Assembly (NCBI GenBank): GCA_000729835.1
Contig: JFHB01000263.1
Span: 1-38,591 of the forward strand
Reading direction: 5' to 3'
Origin: Atkinsonella hypoxylon
Taxonomy: Eukaryota; Ascomycota; Sordariomycetes; Hypocreales; Clavicipitaceae
Length of the DNA stretch: 38,591 nt
The notes below the pieces were generated by a model. That model did no database searches and was not told where the DNA came from. It was given only the letters and a program-made list of their open reading frames with translations. The translations under genes and the position numbers were made by a program. Positions 10,360-23,300 of the stretch are shown in pieces (positions within the stretch are counted from its first letter, which is position 1; each line of letters opens with the position of its first letter).

Positions 10360-12027
10360 TTATACAGCCGAGTTGTTGCTAGTACTTCTCATAGGATCTG
10401 ACGCGTTGCCTCCACTGCTTGGGAGATCAAGACTTCTTGTCAAGTGGTTATCGTCCGTGACAGAGCGGCTTATCGACGACCGCTGTTGCCTGCCACGGAA
10501 CCAAGGAAGTGATTGAAGGAGTCCCCCAAGCGAGCCTGAGATGGACGATTGTCGTCGCTGTTGGTGCTTTCTTCGAGCTACAATACCTGGGAACCCCGTG
10601 CTCTTTCTTCGTTGCCGACCAAACCTTTGAGGACAAACTTCGTTATCTGGGATTGATTCGCCGACGGTCGCCGAGCCACTCATTGATCTTTCTCCCATTC
10701 TTAGTAAAGGGGTGGTTTCTGATCGTGCTGGCAGCGTCCTGGATCGCAGCCGTCCGGATGTGGTTGTGGTTTCCTCGTGATCCTCCAGCTCGCCCCAGAT
10801 TTCGGCTCGTTCTGCCCATCGAAAATTCTTCTTCTGCGTTGGAGTCAACGGCGTAGTATCGCCATTGACAACAGGGAACGTGTGGTAGCCAGTGGCGCTC
10901 TCTTCTTCCTCCACAGCCCTCTCCGACCCAAGAAGGGAATCTTCTTCCCCATCTGTATCATCCACGAGTCCAAGCCCTGGCGCCAACGTTGACTGGCCAA
11001 CTCCAGGCGCATGTTGCTCATCGCTGAGCCGCCAAGACAGAGCGAGAACGCCAGAGAGCAAAATCACCGTGCCAAGGGCAATAAGTCCGGCATGCAGAGG
11101 GGGTATCAGGCTGACTTGGTTGAAATATAGCAAGCCATCTAAAATGGAAATAATGTTGTAAATGCAAAATACAAGAGGATAGAGAACTGAGGTAGAGACG
11201 AGCTTTAGACCTCGATGTAGGTAGTAAAGTTGGCTGAGCGCTAATGAGACAAGAGCAAGGACAATCGCCCACGACTCCCAATGCGCAAACTGGTTGCGGC
11301 CGCCAATTGTCTTGATGCACAATTCGACAGCTGACTTGGCGAATAAAAGTGCGTGAGCTGAAAGATCGCCGCTAATGAGGCCATATATGATGCCACGAAC
11401 AAGCCTGAACCGAGAGTTGTGTGATAAGCTGGACATGCTGTTCACCATATCCGTAGCGGTGCCGAGTCCCACGACAAGAACCGCCTGAAGTGTCATCCAT
11501 ACTAGGAATGGCTTTCGGCTCAATAAGATCAGCAACTCATCCAGATCATGCGCTGGGGAGGGGATGGCGCCGAATATAGCGATCAGAACAGCACCAGTCG
11601 TGACGAGCAATGTGCCGCAGAGTGACCATCGCGTAAATGGCTCGTTGAGTATCAGCGTCGCGCATATCGAGTTGAAGACCAGACCGGCGGCCTGTAGTGT
11701 TGAGAGCACCGGCAACGGTAACGTGGAGATCTGAATTGTACTGCCAAGTAAGTTGGCTATGATGAACATGCCCATTCCAAGTTGCCATCGTCGCCGTCGA
11801 TAAGGCGGCCGCCGTACATCGTGAGGGCCTTTTTCGTCCTCGAGGATGTGAGACTTTCGTTGCAAGGTCAGGCCCAGGCTCTGCACACTAGTCGAGACAA
11901 GGCCGGCGAAAATCCCAAGCTATATCCGCTCAAATCAGCATGAAAGCGCGAGGTACAAAATGGAAACTCCAACTAGTTGACATACAGCAATGCTCCCGCC
12001 GGAGGAGATGCCCTCCGAATATCTCAT
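10360..12027 (-). CDS. NIPA/DUF803-type magnesium transporter-like protein
   Basis: Polytopic membrane protein of the NIPA (DUF803) family, whose animal members transport Mg2+ at the plasma membrane and endosomes; substrate here is inferred from family. The large exon (11919-10360) is preceded by a 66-nt intron (GTATGT...TAG, 11985-11920) and a short first exon (12027-11986), giving 533 aa. Just after the junction comes the family signature STSVQSLGLTLQRKSH. About nine membrane segments follow over the next roughly 300 residues. The last 200 residues are hydrophilic, Ser/Arg-rich with acidic and LRSR/RRQSS-type patches, probably a regulated cytosolic tail. The start is uncertain: residue 1 is the only ATG in the open frame before the donor, but an additional 5' exon is possible. 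It is divergent from vma4 across about 900 bp. Confidence 0.82.
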
Positions 12028-12933
12028 CGCGCGGTACACCAATGCACCGTCATCTGGCGGATGTACGAAGGACCAGATGACGTCGGTGATGGCATGGGGA
12101 GCGCTCAGCAATTGCTTATAAGCCTTTGCCGAGCGAAACAATATGGTCGACCATACGGATAGAGATTTGAAAAGTTAAATCGATGTCGAGGCTCGTGCGC
12201 GGTGGTGATTGTTGTGACGTTGCGGTGTGCCAGTCGCGAAAACTTGGGGACGCGAAGAGATCACGGCACTGTGTGATGGCAGGAGGCTTCCAGCTCTCGA
12301 AGTCGTACGTCGTCGTCACAAGCGGGACTCGGAATTCTCTTGAAGGCGATTTAAGCAGTCGGACATGAAATGGACATCGCAGGGGTATGTAGGTTTGTGG
12401 TGCGGTACGTCTGGCGCAGGGTGCAGAATGCAGAATGCTGAACATACGGTAGGTGTGGTAGTATTGAAGGGTGTTGGTGTCTCTGTCTTGTTGGCATTGG
12501 GTCATTACGGCGCCCTTCACGTGAACTCGCAAAGCGCCTCGTCGTTGTTGTTTGGCCAAGGCAGTCATGTGACTCACATCATGTCAGAAGTCCCACCGAA
12601 TGGACCACGCTGCCATCAAATAAGTTAGTGGGGTGCTGATAGTGGACGTTGTGGCTCACTTCTGTGGCTGACCTCTGTGGCTCACCTTTCCTTGTACACC
12701 TGTGGCCATCAACCAAAGTAATGAGACTATGATGAGCAGGCCTGAAGCGTCACAGCTCCCACCTCGACGTACCTCCACTCCCAGCCAGACGACATCCATC
12801 TCCACACCCCGACTGCACCTTATCACGTCTCTCGGCTGTTCATCATATAGACTCGAATTTCGACCATCACTATTCTCTGCCGCAAAGCCCTTTCTGCATA
12901 GGGAGCATCCTCCCATAAAGACAGTCGCTCAAC
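12028..12933. promoter_or_regulatory. Divergent promoter region, NIPA-like gene and vma4
   Basis: About 0.9 kb between two divergent start codons. It must contain the promoters of both genes. No TATA box or known operator was recognised; open frames inside are short and give no domain. Confidence 0.5.
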
Positions 12934-13870
12934 ATGTCGCAACACGCCTTGTCCGACCAGCAGGTACGCCAATACTGACACAACCGTTGTCAATCGCATG
13001 AGTTGTCCTGCGAACATGATGCACAATTATCTCATTGCTACTGGGCTTCATCCAAGTCTCGCCTTTTTTGGCACTCTGTTCGATGAACCTCATCGCTGAC
13101 ACTCTCGATTCTTTTTTGTACAGGTCGACAATGAGCTCCGCAAGATGACAGCGTTCATCAAGCAAGAAGCCATGGAAAAGGCTCGAGAGATCGAGATAAA
13201 AGCCAACGAGGAATTTGAAATCGAAAAATCCAAGCTTGTTCGCCAAGAAACCGACTCTATCGACAGCCAATACGAGAAGAAGTTCAAGCAGGCTACCATG
13301 TCTCAGCAAATCACTCGCTCCACCGTCGCCAACAAGACCAGACTCAAGGTCCTGAGTGCTCGCCAAGAGCTTCTTGATAGCATATTTGAAGAGGCCCAGA
13401 AGAAACTGGCAGAAGGTGCCAAGGACAAGGACAAGTATCAGAAGATCCTAAAGGGCCTTCTCCTAGAGGGTTTCTATGCTCTGAGCGAGCCAAAGCTGCT
13501 GGTTCAGGCTAGAAAAAAGGATAACGATATTGTCAAGAAAGCCATCGGGAACGCCGCTGAGGAGTACAAGAAGGAGGTTGGCAAGGATATTGAGGCAAAT
13601 ATTGATGAAGCCAATCCGTTACCAGAGGGATCGTAAGTACTCATCCATTACCCGACTATTGCAACAGCTCCTTGTCTTTGCGCCGCATTTCGAATAATAT
13701 ACTTATATGAACGATGTAGAGCCGGTGGTGTCATCATTGCCAGTGGCAGCGGCAAGATCGATGTGAACAACACCTTCGAGACGCGACTGGAGCTCCTTAA
13801 GGATTCTTCTGCTCCTGCCGTTCGAGAGGCATTGTTCGGAAAGAACCCGAACCGAAAATTCTTTGACTAA
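12934..13870 (+). CDS. vma4: V-type proton ATPase subunit E
   Basis: Subunit E (yeast Vma4) of the V1 sector of the vacuolar H+-ATPase. With subunit G it forms the peripheral stalks that hold the catalytic ring against rotation during acidification of vacuoles and endosomes. Exons 12934-12963, 13124-13632 and 13720-13870 encode 229 aa, matching the family length. The first exon encodes only MSQHALSDQQ and precedes a 160-nt intron (GTACGC...CAG); the second intron is 87 nt (GTAAGT...TAG). Residues 11-110 form a long charged helix (VDNELRKMTAF at its start) typical of the stalk. The C-terminal domain includes the conserved GGVIIASGSGKIDVNNTFE block and ends ALFGKNPNRKFFD. Identification is secure. 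Confidence 0.96.
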
Positions 13871-14272
13871 GTGCATGGCAGCATCACGCTGGTGATTTAC
13901 AGAGGTTACACACAAGCTTTCTTTGGGAATTTTCTCCCTGCTCGCTACCGGCTACGCCACCTGTTGAAGGGCAAGCAAGGCGTGTAGTGGAGTGAGCGGA
14001 GTCGTAAAGCGCAGAACAAGGAGCAGTGGTTCATGGGATTCAGCATCAAGACTTGCATCAGTGATTTTATTGTTATAATATTTGTGCGAGCTGTATCCCA
14101 GGCCGTGCAGAATTGAGCTTAGAGGCTGTATTATAAAATTGGTCAAGGTGAATGTACTGAGCTCATCACTTTCAGAATTCAGGAACCTTGTCTCATTTCG
14201 CTGACTGGTTGAAAACATCGATTGCCTCGCAAATACAATGGACTTTCAACCTCCAGCCACAATGATTGTGTC
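13871..14272. other. Convergent intergenic region
   Basis: About 400 bp between the stop codons of vma4 and the Nse6-like gene. No gene, repeat or RNA is seen; it should contain both 3' UTRs. Confidence 0.6.
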
Positions 14273-16301
14273 TTAATCAACCTTAAAGGAATTACGCCGA
14301 TGTCTGCTGAGCCCAGTTGCCTTGCTCACTCCATCCCTATTCACTTCGTTTAGCTCCTGAGCTTTCTCCGCCACAGTCACTGGCGACTGGGGCTTCTTCT
14401 GTAGAAACTTCTGCATGTAGTCTCTCTGGCGAGGCAAGAAGGGATCCTCCCGCTGGCCTGGAATATCAAAGATACTCTTCCGTGCCTTCTTTCTCGTCCG
14501 CACGCTGTGCAATAAACGTTGCTGAACCCACTCCATCACGCTCTTGGCCTCAGTCCGAGCCAATCTCATTCCCGCATCATTTGTCTTGCGCCATATTTCC
14601 CGCAACTTTCCCGCGAGCTCATCTACTTCCTCATTGAATCTACTCTCATCACCACGATCATCGAACTGGATGACTGATCCGTCATCGACGACCATGTCGA
14701 GGAGGATGATGCTCGCGCGCAATTCGGCGAAATCAGTGGTCGGTTTGATGGCGAAGCTTTCTCCGTTGAGGCAGTTAATTATGCCACGGATAGTAAACGT
14801 GTCCTCTACATTGTGGCGTGCAAGACTATCGTCTTGGAACAAGGTTGAGACGGCTATGCGCCTTCGAAGATCGTGTGTGCGCTTTGTACGTATGGAAATA
14901 CATAGCAGAGCGGTGGTTTTTATGCTGCGACTCTTGATTCCACTCAGGAGAGAGCTTGTTTCGAAGCACTTTGAGTTGGTCAGAATCTGACATGTCAGAC
15001 GTGAGGAAAGCAATAAGACTTACAAATGTGTCCCATGATGGACTCGGAATTGCAGTAGTTAGTTTTTGCATGGCGGACTCATATATCGACAGCATTTCGG
15101 TATCGTATATCAAGAACTTATCCAGTGCTAGCTGGACGAGTATGCGAGTGGCATACATTGTGGCCTCAATGGATAATTGCCCGGCAATGATCCCGAGGAG
15201 AGAGATGAATGATTGGAGACAGGACCAATCTCGACCCGCGTACGGTTCGTGGTCTATTTGAGAGAGGCAAAGTCCTGGATTTGAATGAACCATGTACTTT
15301 GCTCCCAATAAAGTAAATAGTTGTTGAATGCGCTCAGCCGTCAAAAGGCGATCGACCTGTTCGGGACAGCCAGCGATCATTTTGCAGTATTCTTGCCTCA
15401 CAACAACAGAGGGATGAAGGCATAGCGAATCCAGCATCCACTCAAACAGCGAGTCAGACAGCCCGGCGTTCCTGCGTAAGATAGTCTGCGGCACACCCGA
15501 TATGAGATGCTGCTCCCTTGTCCAGACGCTACCTTGCGTTAAGAGATTCCACGGCGAGCCTTTAGGGAGCGCTGGCGCCCTTGGCAACGAAGGCGTTTTG
15601 TAACTCTCGTCAAAAAACAGATATCGCAGCTGAATATGAGATTTTTCGGATCTTTGAACAGCCCGTAGCACCTTCTGGGCATCCTGGTCCTGGCCACCTT
15701 TTCCCTTGACGATTCCAGCAATAGTATCTCCGAAAGCCGAGCCATCGAAGGTGGCCTCCTTCTTCTTGGCAGCACTGACAGCCTGCTTCACCGTCAACGA
15801 ACTAGCTGTTGTGGCGTCATCGCATCGCGCATCCTTTGCGAGAGCTTTCAGGTCGAATTTGTGCCTGGGCATAATGGCAAGTGGTGACGAGTGAAACTCG
15901 ACTGCTGTCCTCTTCGCCTGCGGTGTTGCGTATGGATTGTGCTGAGCAGTCTTCTGCCGCGTGGGAACTTGCTTTTTGGAGTGCCCGAGTAGACATGAGA
16001 GATCTTCGAGCGAGTCGTCTGAGGAGTCGCCGTCTTTGCCTTCGTCATCCGAGCCACCGATTTCTGTTCTGAATGCTTCGGGAGGCGTGCTGGGCAAGTC
16101 GAGCGGGGAAGACGGAATGGGCGGTGACGGGGACGGAGGCGTTGCATTTGAGGAGTTGAGTGCTTGTTGCGACGCATGGGGGCCTGATGTCGATGTTTGC
16201 TGTGGTCGTGTTACTGGCTTGAAGAAACTCGTGATGCTGCTGGCTTTGCCGGCCTCGCCTCTATCTCCGCTTCCTCCGGTGCCCGAAGTCGGCGTTGACA
16301 T
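14273..16301 (-). CDS. Nse6-like (CANIN-type) putative Smc5-Smc6 complex subunit
   Basis: Tentatively a fungal member of the CANIN/Nse6 group, which helps load the Smc5-Smc6 complex onto DNA for repair of stalled forks. Exon 16301-15024 ends at a strong GTAAGT donor; a 55-nt intron with CTGAC branch and AAG acceptor leads to exon 14968-14273, giving 657 aa. The first 170 residues are disordered and Ser/Pro-rich, with SITSFFKP (residues 22-29) resembling a PCNA-interacting or APIM-like peptide and an acidic Ser/Asp patch (SDDEGKDGDSSDDS). The middle is helical (LRYLFFDE, WNLLTQGSVWTREQHL). The second exon has HDLRRRIA and a helical tail FNEEVDELAGKLREIW. Assignment rests on remembered resemblance of these blocks, not on a catalytic motif. 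The intron boundary is uncertain because two frames overlap between 14826 and 15013. Confidence 0.55.
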
Positions 16302-19300
16302 GATGGCGTGGTTCTACAGCACGCCGTATGAAGCAGGCTGTGGCTGGAATTCGCCAACGTGGGTATCATGTGAAGAATCTGTTCCAATTTCGTGTAGGAT
16401 CTTTGAGGCCCATATTGGTCTCAGCGTGTTTCAGGGCACGTTTAGGCCAATCAGTGGAGCCGCTTTCACAACCTCCTCACGGATAGCCGCACCATAACCA
16501 TAGGGAGTGGAAGTATACAAATTTGCCGTAACACAGAGCATATGCTTGTTAAGACGCTGGCCACCTAGAGCTCATGCGCGATTAGATTTCGTGTTGGAGT
16601 ACCTGGAATGCAGTCACGTGGTGTTGTTAATTAAAGGTCGTGGTTGTTTTCATGCCTCCACATTGTCACCTAGGTCCTTAAGCGCCCATATCGGATCTTT
16701 CCAACCCCCCGGTCATATAAGCTTAGATAAGATGGTATTTGATCGACGTATTGACTGGACATGGCAACAAGGATTTCGGATTTCGCTTCTGATGCACAAA
16801 GGGCTACCATAAGCAGCATCGCTTGGTACAACTCAGCTGTCGTCTTATGACACTAAAAGGGATAACGCCGTAAAGAGGTGCCAATCAGGGATGCTAGTTG
16901 AAAGAGAAACTTCAATTATTCCGTAGGTGTGTCTGACTAAAGTCACCAAAGTCAACTACAAGATCCTCCTAAACCCAGCATCTCCGCAAAACCTACCTAC
17001 CTGGCTTGTACCCACAATGCTGTGGATACAATTCGTCTCTGCGCCGGTGTGCCCGTTAGAGGGATAATATTGGAGTTCAAGGGCGACAGCCAGCCTGCGG
17101 AGTGGATGCAATGAATGTAATTGTAGCAGCCCCCGTAGGAAACGAAAAACCTTAAGAATAAGTCGTCGGGCCAGTCACCTAGCGTTCACTTAAGTAGGTA
17201 CCTAGGTGCTCTGTATTAATAATACCTGGGCAAGACGGACACAAATGTTCATACTTTGTCAGTGCTCAAAACCGCCAAAGTTAATCGGGTGAGATAACAA
17301 GGTGGCTTAGTTCTAAAAACTGCATGCAGCGATGTGGCTGAAGATTTTCGATGAAATGGGGCGCCTATCAGTGCCCTATCGCGTAACTGTGATCATACAT
17401 GTATCGTTTGACTTTACGCAAACGTATCTCTCCATGGTGATCGTATGGTTAAAAAGGTTGAATTATGCCATGCCCCAAATTGCCGGTCAAAATGTACAAC
17501 GTGCAGTACAACACGCAAATATGTCCTCGAATCTATCCTACTGTAAGCGCAAGATATGCCGAGCCTCATTGAAAAGGTAATTTACCAGAGTCGGCAGGAA
17601 GGCAAAAGATTTGACATAGTCCCCCATATGACTGCCAACCTGGGAATGAGGGAAGTCGAGGCGGGAACAGTGCATGGGAAATGTCTCGCGAGATCACACA
17701 CAAATGTACGGAGTATGGAGTAATTTCTTGTAGGAAAGGCAGCAGTTATTGATCAACCACCGGATAACGCGAAAGGTGGCAGGCAGGCAAGCTGCGTCTC
17801 CATGCATATTCACAAGTATGAAATTGGCGCCTGACGTTTACCATCGAGCGTAGTAGTCCATTGCTGGTAGTCTAATGCTGTACTGGAATCCCCAAAATGT
17901 TGACCAAGGCGCCACCGACAAGCCAGGTACAGTTCGTCAAGTCGTCTCTGGCTGCCTAGTACCTAGGTAGCTGCTGACCGTATCTACATTCAAACGCCTA
18001 ATTAGCTCTCGCCCATTGTGCAGCCACGACGACGAACTGGGAATCTTATGGGAAATGCAGGAGCCTGGCGCAAAATGCCCCGAGGACCATTACGAATCTC
18101 ATAAAAAGTCCCCGGACCATCCGCCCTCTCGTCCAGCTTGACTTACGCAGTGCGGCGCCATCGGTAGACTCAAAGATCGGAGGTCAGAACTTGTGCCGCC
18201 AGGTTCGCCAATTCTTCCAGCACACACACAGCAGTAATCGAAATGCGTGGCTGATGCTGTTTGGATTGGTTGGAAGTACTCAACGAGGTTTTCTCGATGC
18301 AATTGCCAAGATGGACAATCTCACAATTATGAGACTGTCCCTTCGGACCTTCCCCCACATGCTGGGGACATTGCTCTCCGCAAGACCCGCCTGGCCCACA
18401 ATTCGATGTCGGATTACAACGACGAATCTTAACCAATAGAGATGCGGAAACCGTCTTGTAATTTTTCATCCGCGTAGCCCAGTCTCTCCTTCCTCCACCC
18501 CAAACTCCCCGCCGCAACGCTATGCTCTGCATGACGGTGACGGAGCGGCGGCACTGGATCGGGACCTCCAGTCGTGGCCAATTCACTTCGTCATTCCATA
18601 ACGGGCTGGACATCATTTGCATGCATCGAATTCGTCGAGCAGGTGATGAGGGGCATGGCAGTTGTATGAAATTTCGCTTTTGGACATGCGCTTCAGTGCG
18701 GCAGCATCCAAAGGCTCATTTATCACGTACCATTGGCATCGCTTTTGAGCAAGACATGACCAGGGCTCAACAGGGTCAACAGGGAGTAGACCATACCAAA
18801 CCCCATAAATCTAGGTACGTCAGGGGCTTAACCGACAGAGTAACTGCCCAGAAGATCCGAACCAGGAATTATGGGCCCTTTTTTTTTTGTTGCAAATCGC
18901 TAAGCAGAAAAAAAAGTGTTGACCAACTGGTATTGAAGCCTTCAATAAAGACTTGAGGCTCTTGAGTCCCACGAATGCCGGTCTGAGGCAAGACTCAATA
19001 CCAGCAAATGCCAGTGGACGCGCAGGCACGACGGCGACTCAGGCACCAATCTGTGTGACTCCCGCAGCTGTTGTTGAATAACTGGTCCGATACAGCCGCG
19101 ATATGAATTGACAAGCACTGCCTCAGCACAAACATCCAACAGTTGCCAGCAGCGCCTTATATTTATAAGGCGATGTTTTGGCAGACCCGTATAATTGTCA
19201 GCCGGTCCCATTCGCTTTTCAAAAGTCCGACGTCCGGCGTCCGAATTGCCAATACCTAAAATCGTCATCGGATGGCTCGGGAACTACGGAGTAGTCATCG

Positions 19301-19544
19301 TCCTTGGTGCATCTCCGCTTCGGGCGGAAGGTGGAATGGAACAGCCGAGCAAGCATGTTACGGGTCTGATGGAACGCCGACGTGCCCGCTCAGTGCTGTC
19401 AGCGTCTGTTATTGCAGTTGACACCACCGACCCCCTTGGATCGCACCCGCCGCTCACCGCGCAGGGCTGGGGGGCTGAAATGTTTCTTGGCACTAACCCG
19501 CGCTGGTGGTTCACGCTGGCTACAGGGGGATTCCAGCCAGCCCG

Positions 19545-19586
19545 TAGACCCCCTGGTAGACCCCCCGTGGACCCCCCGTGGACCCT
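19545..19586. repeat. Imperfect C-rich tandem repeat
   Basis: Three to four imperfect copies of a roughly 12-15 bp unit of the form GTGGACCCCCC or GTAGACCCCC. It lies in the gene-free region; no function is suggested. Confidence 0.6.
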
Positions 19587-20177
19587 GTGGGTGTGGGTTT
19601 GCAGCTGATGTGAGAATTGCGCCAGCCCCCGTTGCATTTCTCACCATCGCCCAGCCCGCGCGCCAGCCACCGGGTGTGGTCGAATCACATGACGGCTCCA
19701 CAGTTAGAGCAATGGGTTGCGGGAACTCTTTATGGAATCTGTCCCCCTCGTGCCAGCCAAGGGCCGACGTGTCTGTTCCAGCTCAAAGTCCTTGTGCACC
19801 CACAATCAGGGGAAGGCCGTCGTGTCCGTGCGGTGCGCTCCCACGAGCCACGCCCACATGTAACTTGCCAGTTTATTTGTATGATGCTGTACTTCGAGCC
19901 ATCATCCACCCAATCGGTCCCCCTATGACTGGCCGTCAAGTCCGGACACGCTCGAGTGCGAGGCCCAGTTCCAGCTCCATGGGTATTGCAATCTGCTGCC
20001 ACAGCACTTCGTAAATTATTATCTGACAGCTCTTTTCTCTCAATGTCGTTGGCAGAGTTGTAGCATCGTCAACCTGTCTGCATCCCTTTTGCCTTTTGTT
20101 CGACAACCCTCCCTCGATCACGTCGTCGACTTTTGCCTAGAGACTAACATTCGACTCGTCGTGCCCTGGTGCTGGTT

Positions 20178-20211
20178 TTCTTTTCTTTTCTTTCCTTTCC
20201 TTTCCTTTGGC
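20178..20211 (+). promoter_or_regulatory. Pyrimidine-rich promoter or 5' leader tract
   Basis: Runs of TTTTC and TTTCC repeat about seven times, 160-200 bp upstream of the flippase start codon. CT-rich boxes are common in filamentous-fungal promoters close to transcription start sites, so this probably marks the core promoter or 5' UTR; transcript data are absent. Confidence 0.5.
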
Positions 20212-20373
20212 TTCGCAGCAGCACCAGCGGTAACCTTAATTCGCGTCGACCGCGCCAGGACGTCTCCTCTCTGACACGACGCCTCCTTTTCTTTTCTCAC
20301 GAACCCCCAAGATTCGCATCCTGGCTGGTGAATCCGGGTTGAACGGGCATTCGCCCGCAATTTCATACTCATC

Positions 20374-23300
20374 ATGAGCCCTTCCAACAGCCCGGAGCCC
20401 GGTCCGGACCCCAAGTTAAAAAAGGTTCAAACTCAACGGGCAAGATGGGCAACTCGGAAGATGACGGTGAAGAGCAGCAATAACAAGCGGCTGTCGCTCT
20501 TGAATCGTATGCAGCACAAGCGAACACAATCCGAAAAGAGCGCCAATGAACCTGACAGAAATGGCGCACCCTTCGAGGACCCGGATCCTGACGGTGACGG
20601 TGACGAAAATGGCAACCCAACTCGCCATCATAGCGATGATGAGGAAGATGATGAGGAAGATTCGACTCGGATGCTGTACTTCAATCTGCCTCTGCCTGAG
20701 GAACTGCTTGAAGACGGACACCCTATTCACACCTTTCCTCGAAACAAGATTCGAACCGCGAAATACACCCCAGTGTCATTTATTCCCAAGAATTTGTGGT
20801 TTCAATTCCACAACGTCGCCAATATCTTCTTCTTGTTTCTGATCATTCTAGGCGTATGTTGCTAAATCAAGCATTCCTATCTTACCCCGTTTTTTTTTTT
20901 ACGAATATCGATTTGAAATCAGCATGTGCTTCGGGTATCTAATCATTCGCGTCACAGATTTTCCCCATCTTTGGAGGTGTCAATCCTGGTCTGAACGCTG
21001 TTCCCTTGATTGTAATTATTGTGATAACTGCAGCCAAGGACGCTGTTGAAGACTACAGAAGGACAATCACCGACATAGAATTGAACAACGCACCTGTTCA
21101 CAAGCTACAAAACTGGAACAACGTCAACGTTCAGGAGGACAATGTTACTAGGTGGAGACGATTCAAAAAGGCAAATAGTCGTTTCTTTGGCAGTATCTGG
21201 CACGCCATTGAAAGTCTCTGGTCTAAGAAAGCAAGGACACTTCGAGCCGAACGCAAACAACGAAAGCTGCAACCTGAACAGGAGGAAGAGGGCCGGCCTT
21301 CCATCGAATCTATGCGAACTCGAAGATCGATCCGTGAGTCTATAGCCTCGCCGTTTGGGGATCGAGACATATTTGTAGACGCACATGAAGAAATTCAAAT
21401 GACGCCAGTTCCATCTCCAACTCCTGCAAATGGTATCCCGCACATCAAATTTTCCGACGAAGAATTGCCCAGTCAGGCAGATGCGAAAAGAACAGCGGCA
21501 ATTCGGGACATGAAGTTCGATTTGATCAACCACACAAAACCTGCTCAAGGCGCTTGCTTCAAACAGGATACCTGGAAGGGCCTTCAAGTCGGAGATTTCG
21601 TGCGTATTTACAACGACGACGAATTGCCTGCCGATATCATTATCCTGTCTACATCCGATCCGGATGGTGCTTGCTACGTGGAAACCAAGAACTTGGATGG
21701 TGAGACCAACCTCAAAGTTCGTCAGGCTCTCCGTTGTGGTCGTTCCATCAGACATGCTCGTGACTGCGAGCGCGCCGAATTTCGAATTGAGAGCGAATCC
21801 CCTCATCCCAATCTTTATAAATACAATGGTGCTATTCATTGGAAACAGCCTGTCCCTGGCTATCCTGATGATGAACCCGAAGAAATGACCGAGCCAATCA
21901 CTATCGATAATCTCATGCTTAGAGGTTGCAACTTGCGAAACACGGAATGGATTCTCGGCGTCGTCGTTTTCACTGGCCACGACACACGAATCATGATGAA
22001 TGCGGGCATCACGCCCAGCAAACGCGCCAGAATCGCGAGAGAGATGAATTTCAACGTCATATGCAACTTCGGCATTCTGCTCATCATGTGTCTGCTTGCG
22101 GCCATCGTGAACGGCGTTGCATGGGCAAAGACGGATGCCTCACTCCATTTCTTCGAGTACGAGTCTATTGGTGGGAGCGCCCCTATGAGTGGTTTCATCA
22201 CTTTTTGGGCCGCCATCATTCTGTTTCAGAACCTGGTTCCTATTTCTCTTTACATCACCTTGGAAATTGTGCGAACCCTTCAGGCTGGTTTCATCTTTAG
22301 CGACGTCAAAATGTACTACGAGCCAATTGACCAACCCTGTATTCCTAAGTCATGGAACATTTCCGACGATGTTGGACAGATTGAATACATTTTCTCTGAT
22401 AAGACGGGCACTCTTACCCAAAACGTCATGGAGTTCAAGAAGGCAACCATTAACGGACAGCCTTACGGTGAGGCGTACACGGAGGCGCAAGCTGGGATGC
22501 GGAAGCGACTGGGTATTGATGTGGAGAAGGAAGGGGCACGCATTCGCGCGGAGATTGCTGAAGCAAAAGTACAATGTCTCGAGGGCCTGCGCAAAATCCA
22601 TGACAATCCGTATCTTCACGACGATGCCCTTACCTTTATCGCGCCAGATTTCGTTTCGGACTTGGCTGGAGAGCACGGTCGGGAGCAGCAAGCAGCCATT
22701 GAACAGTTTATGTTGGCTCTCGCGCTTTGCCATACTGTGATTGCCGAGAAGATACCCGGCGACCCCCCCAAGATGACGTTCAAAGCACAATCCCCTGATG
22801 AAGAGGCTCTTGTTGCCACTGCCCGCGATATGGGATTCACGGTCCTGGGTCATTCCGGGAATGGCATCAAACTGAACGTCATGGGTGAAGAGCGCCACTA
22901 TCCCATCCTCAACACAATTGAATTTAACTCAAGTCGAAAGCGAATGAGCTCGATTGTACGGATGCCAGATGGTCGTATCGTGATGTTCTGCAAAGGCGCT
23001 GACTCTGTGATATACTCACGCTTGAAGAGGGGCGAGCAGCAGCAACTCCGACGCGAGACAGCAGAGCATTTGGAGATGTTTGCCCGCGAGGGTCTACGTA
23101 CTCTTTGCATTGCCCAGAAGGAACTTACTGAAGAGCAATATCGCGAGTGGAAGAAAGAGCATGACGCCGCTGCATCTGCCCTTGAAAATCGGGAAGAGAA
23201 ACTTGAGAATGTCGCCGAATTGATTGAGCATGATTTCTACCTGCTTGGAGGCACAGCCATCGAGGATCGCCTGCAAGACGGCGTGCCCGATACCATCGCC

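Larger units (their letters stand above)
16302..20373. other. 4-kb gene-free region upstream of the flippase
   Basis: Divergent space between the Nse6-like gene and the flippase. No open frame has a recognisable domain (longest about 210 codons at 19382-20014, Pro/Arg-rich, judged chance). It holds TACCTAGGTA words near 17194-17208 and 17955-17970, a GGACCCCCC-type imperfect repeat at about 19545-19586, and a T/C tract before the flippase. It may contain a lineage-specific non-coding RNA or decayed sequence, but nothing can be named. Confidence 0.5.

Noticed and set aside
12116..12577. 153-codon minus-strand frame upstream of the NIPA-like gene
   Set aside because: Out of frame with the transporter and without domain; a coding first exon joining from it could not be built with consensus splice sites.
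19382..20014. 210-codon plus-strand frame in the gene-free region
   Set aside because: Pro/Arg/Ser-rich, overlaps imperfect C-rich repeats, with equally long frames on both strands; typical of GC-rich non-coding DNA.
21105..21980. 291-codon antisense open frame inside the flippase gene
   Set aside because: Opposite a strongly conserved P4-ATPase exon; open antisense frames are expected from its codon use.
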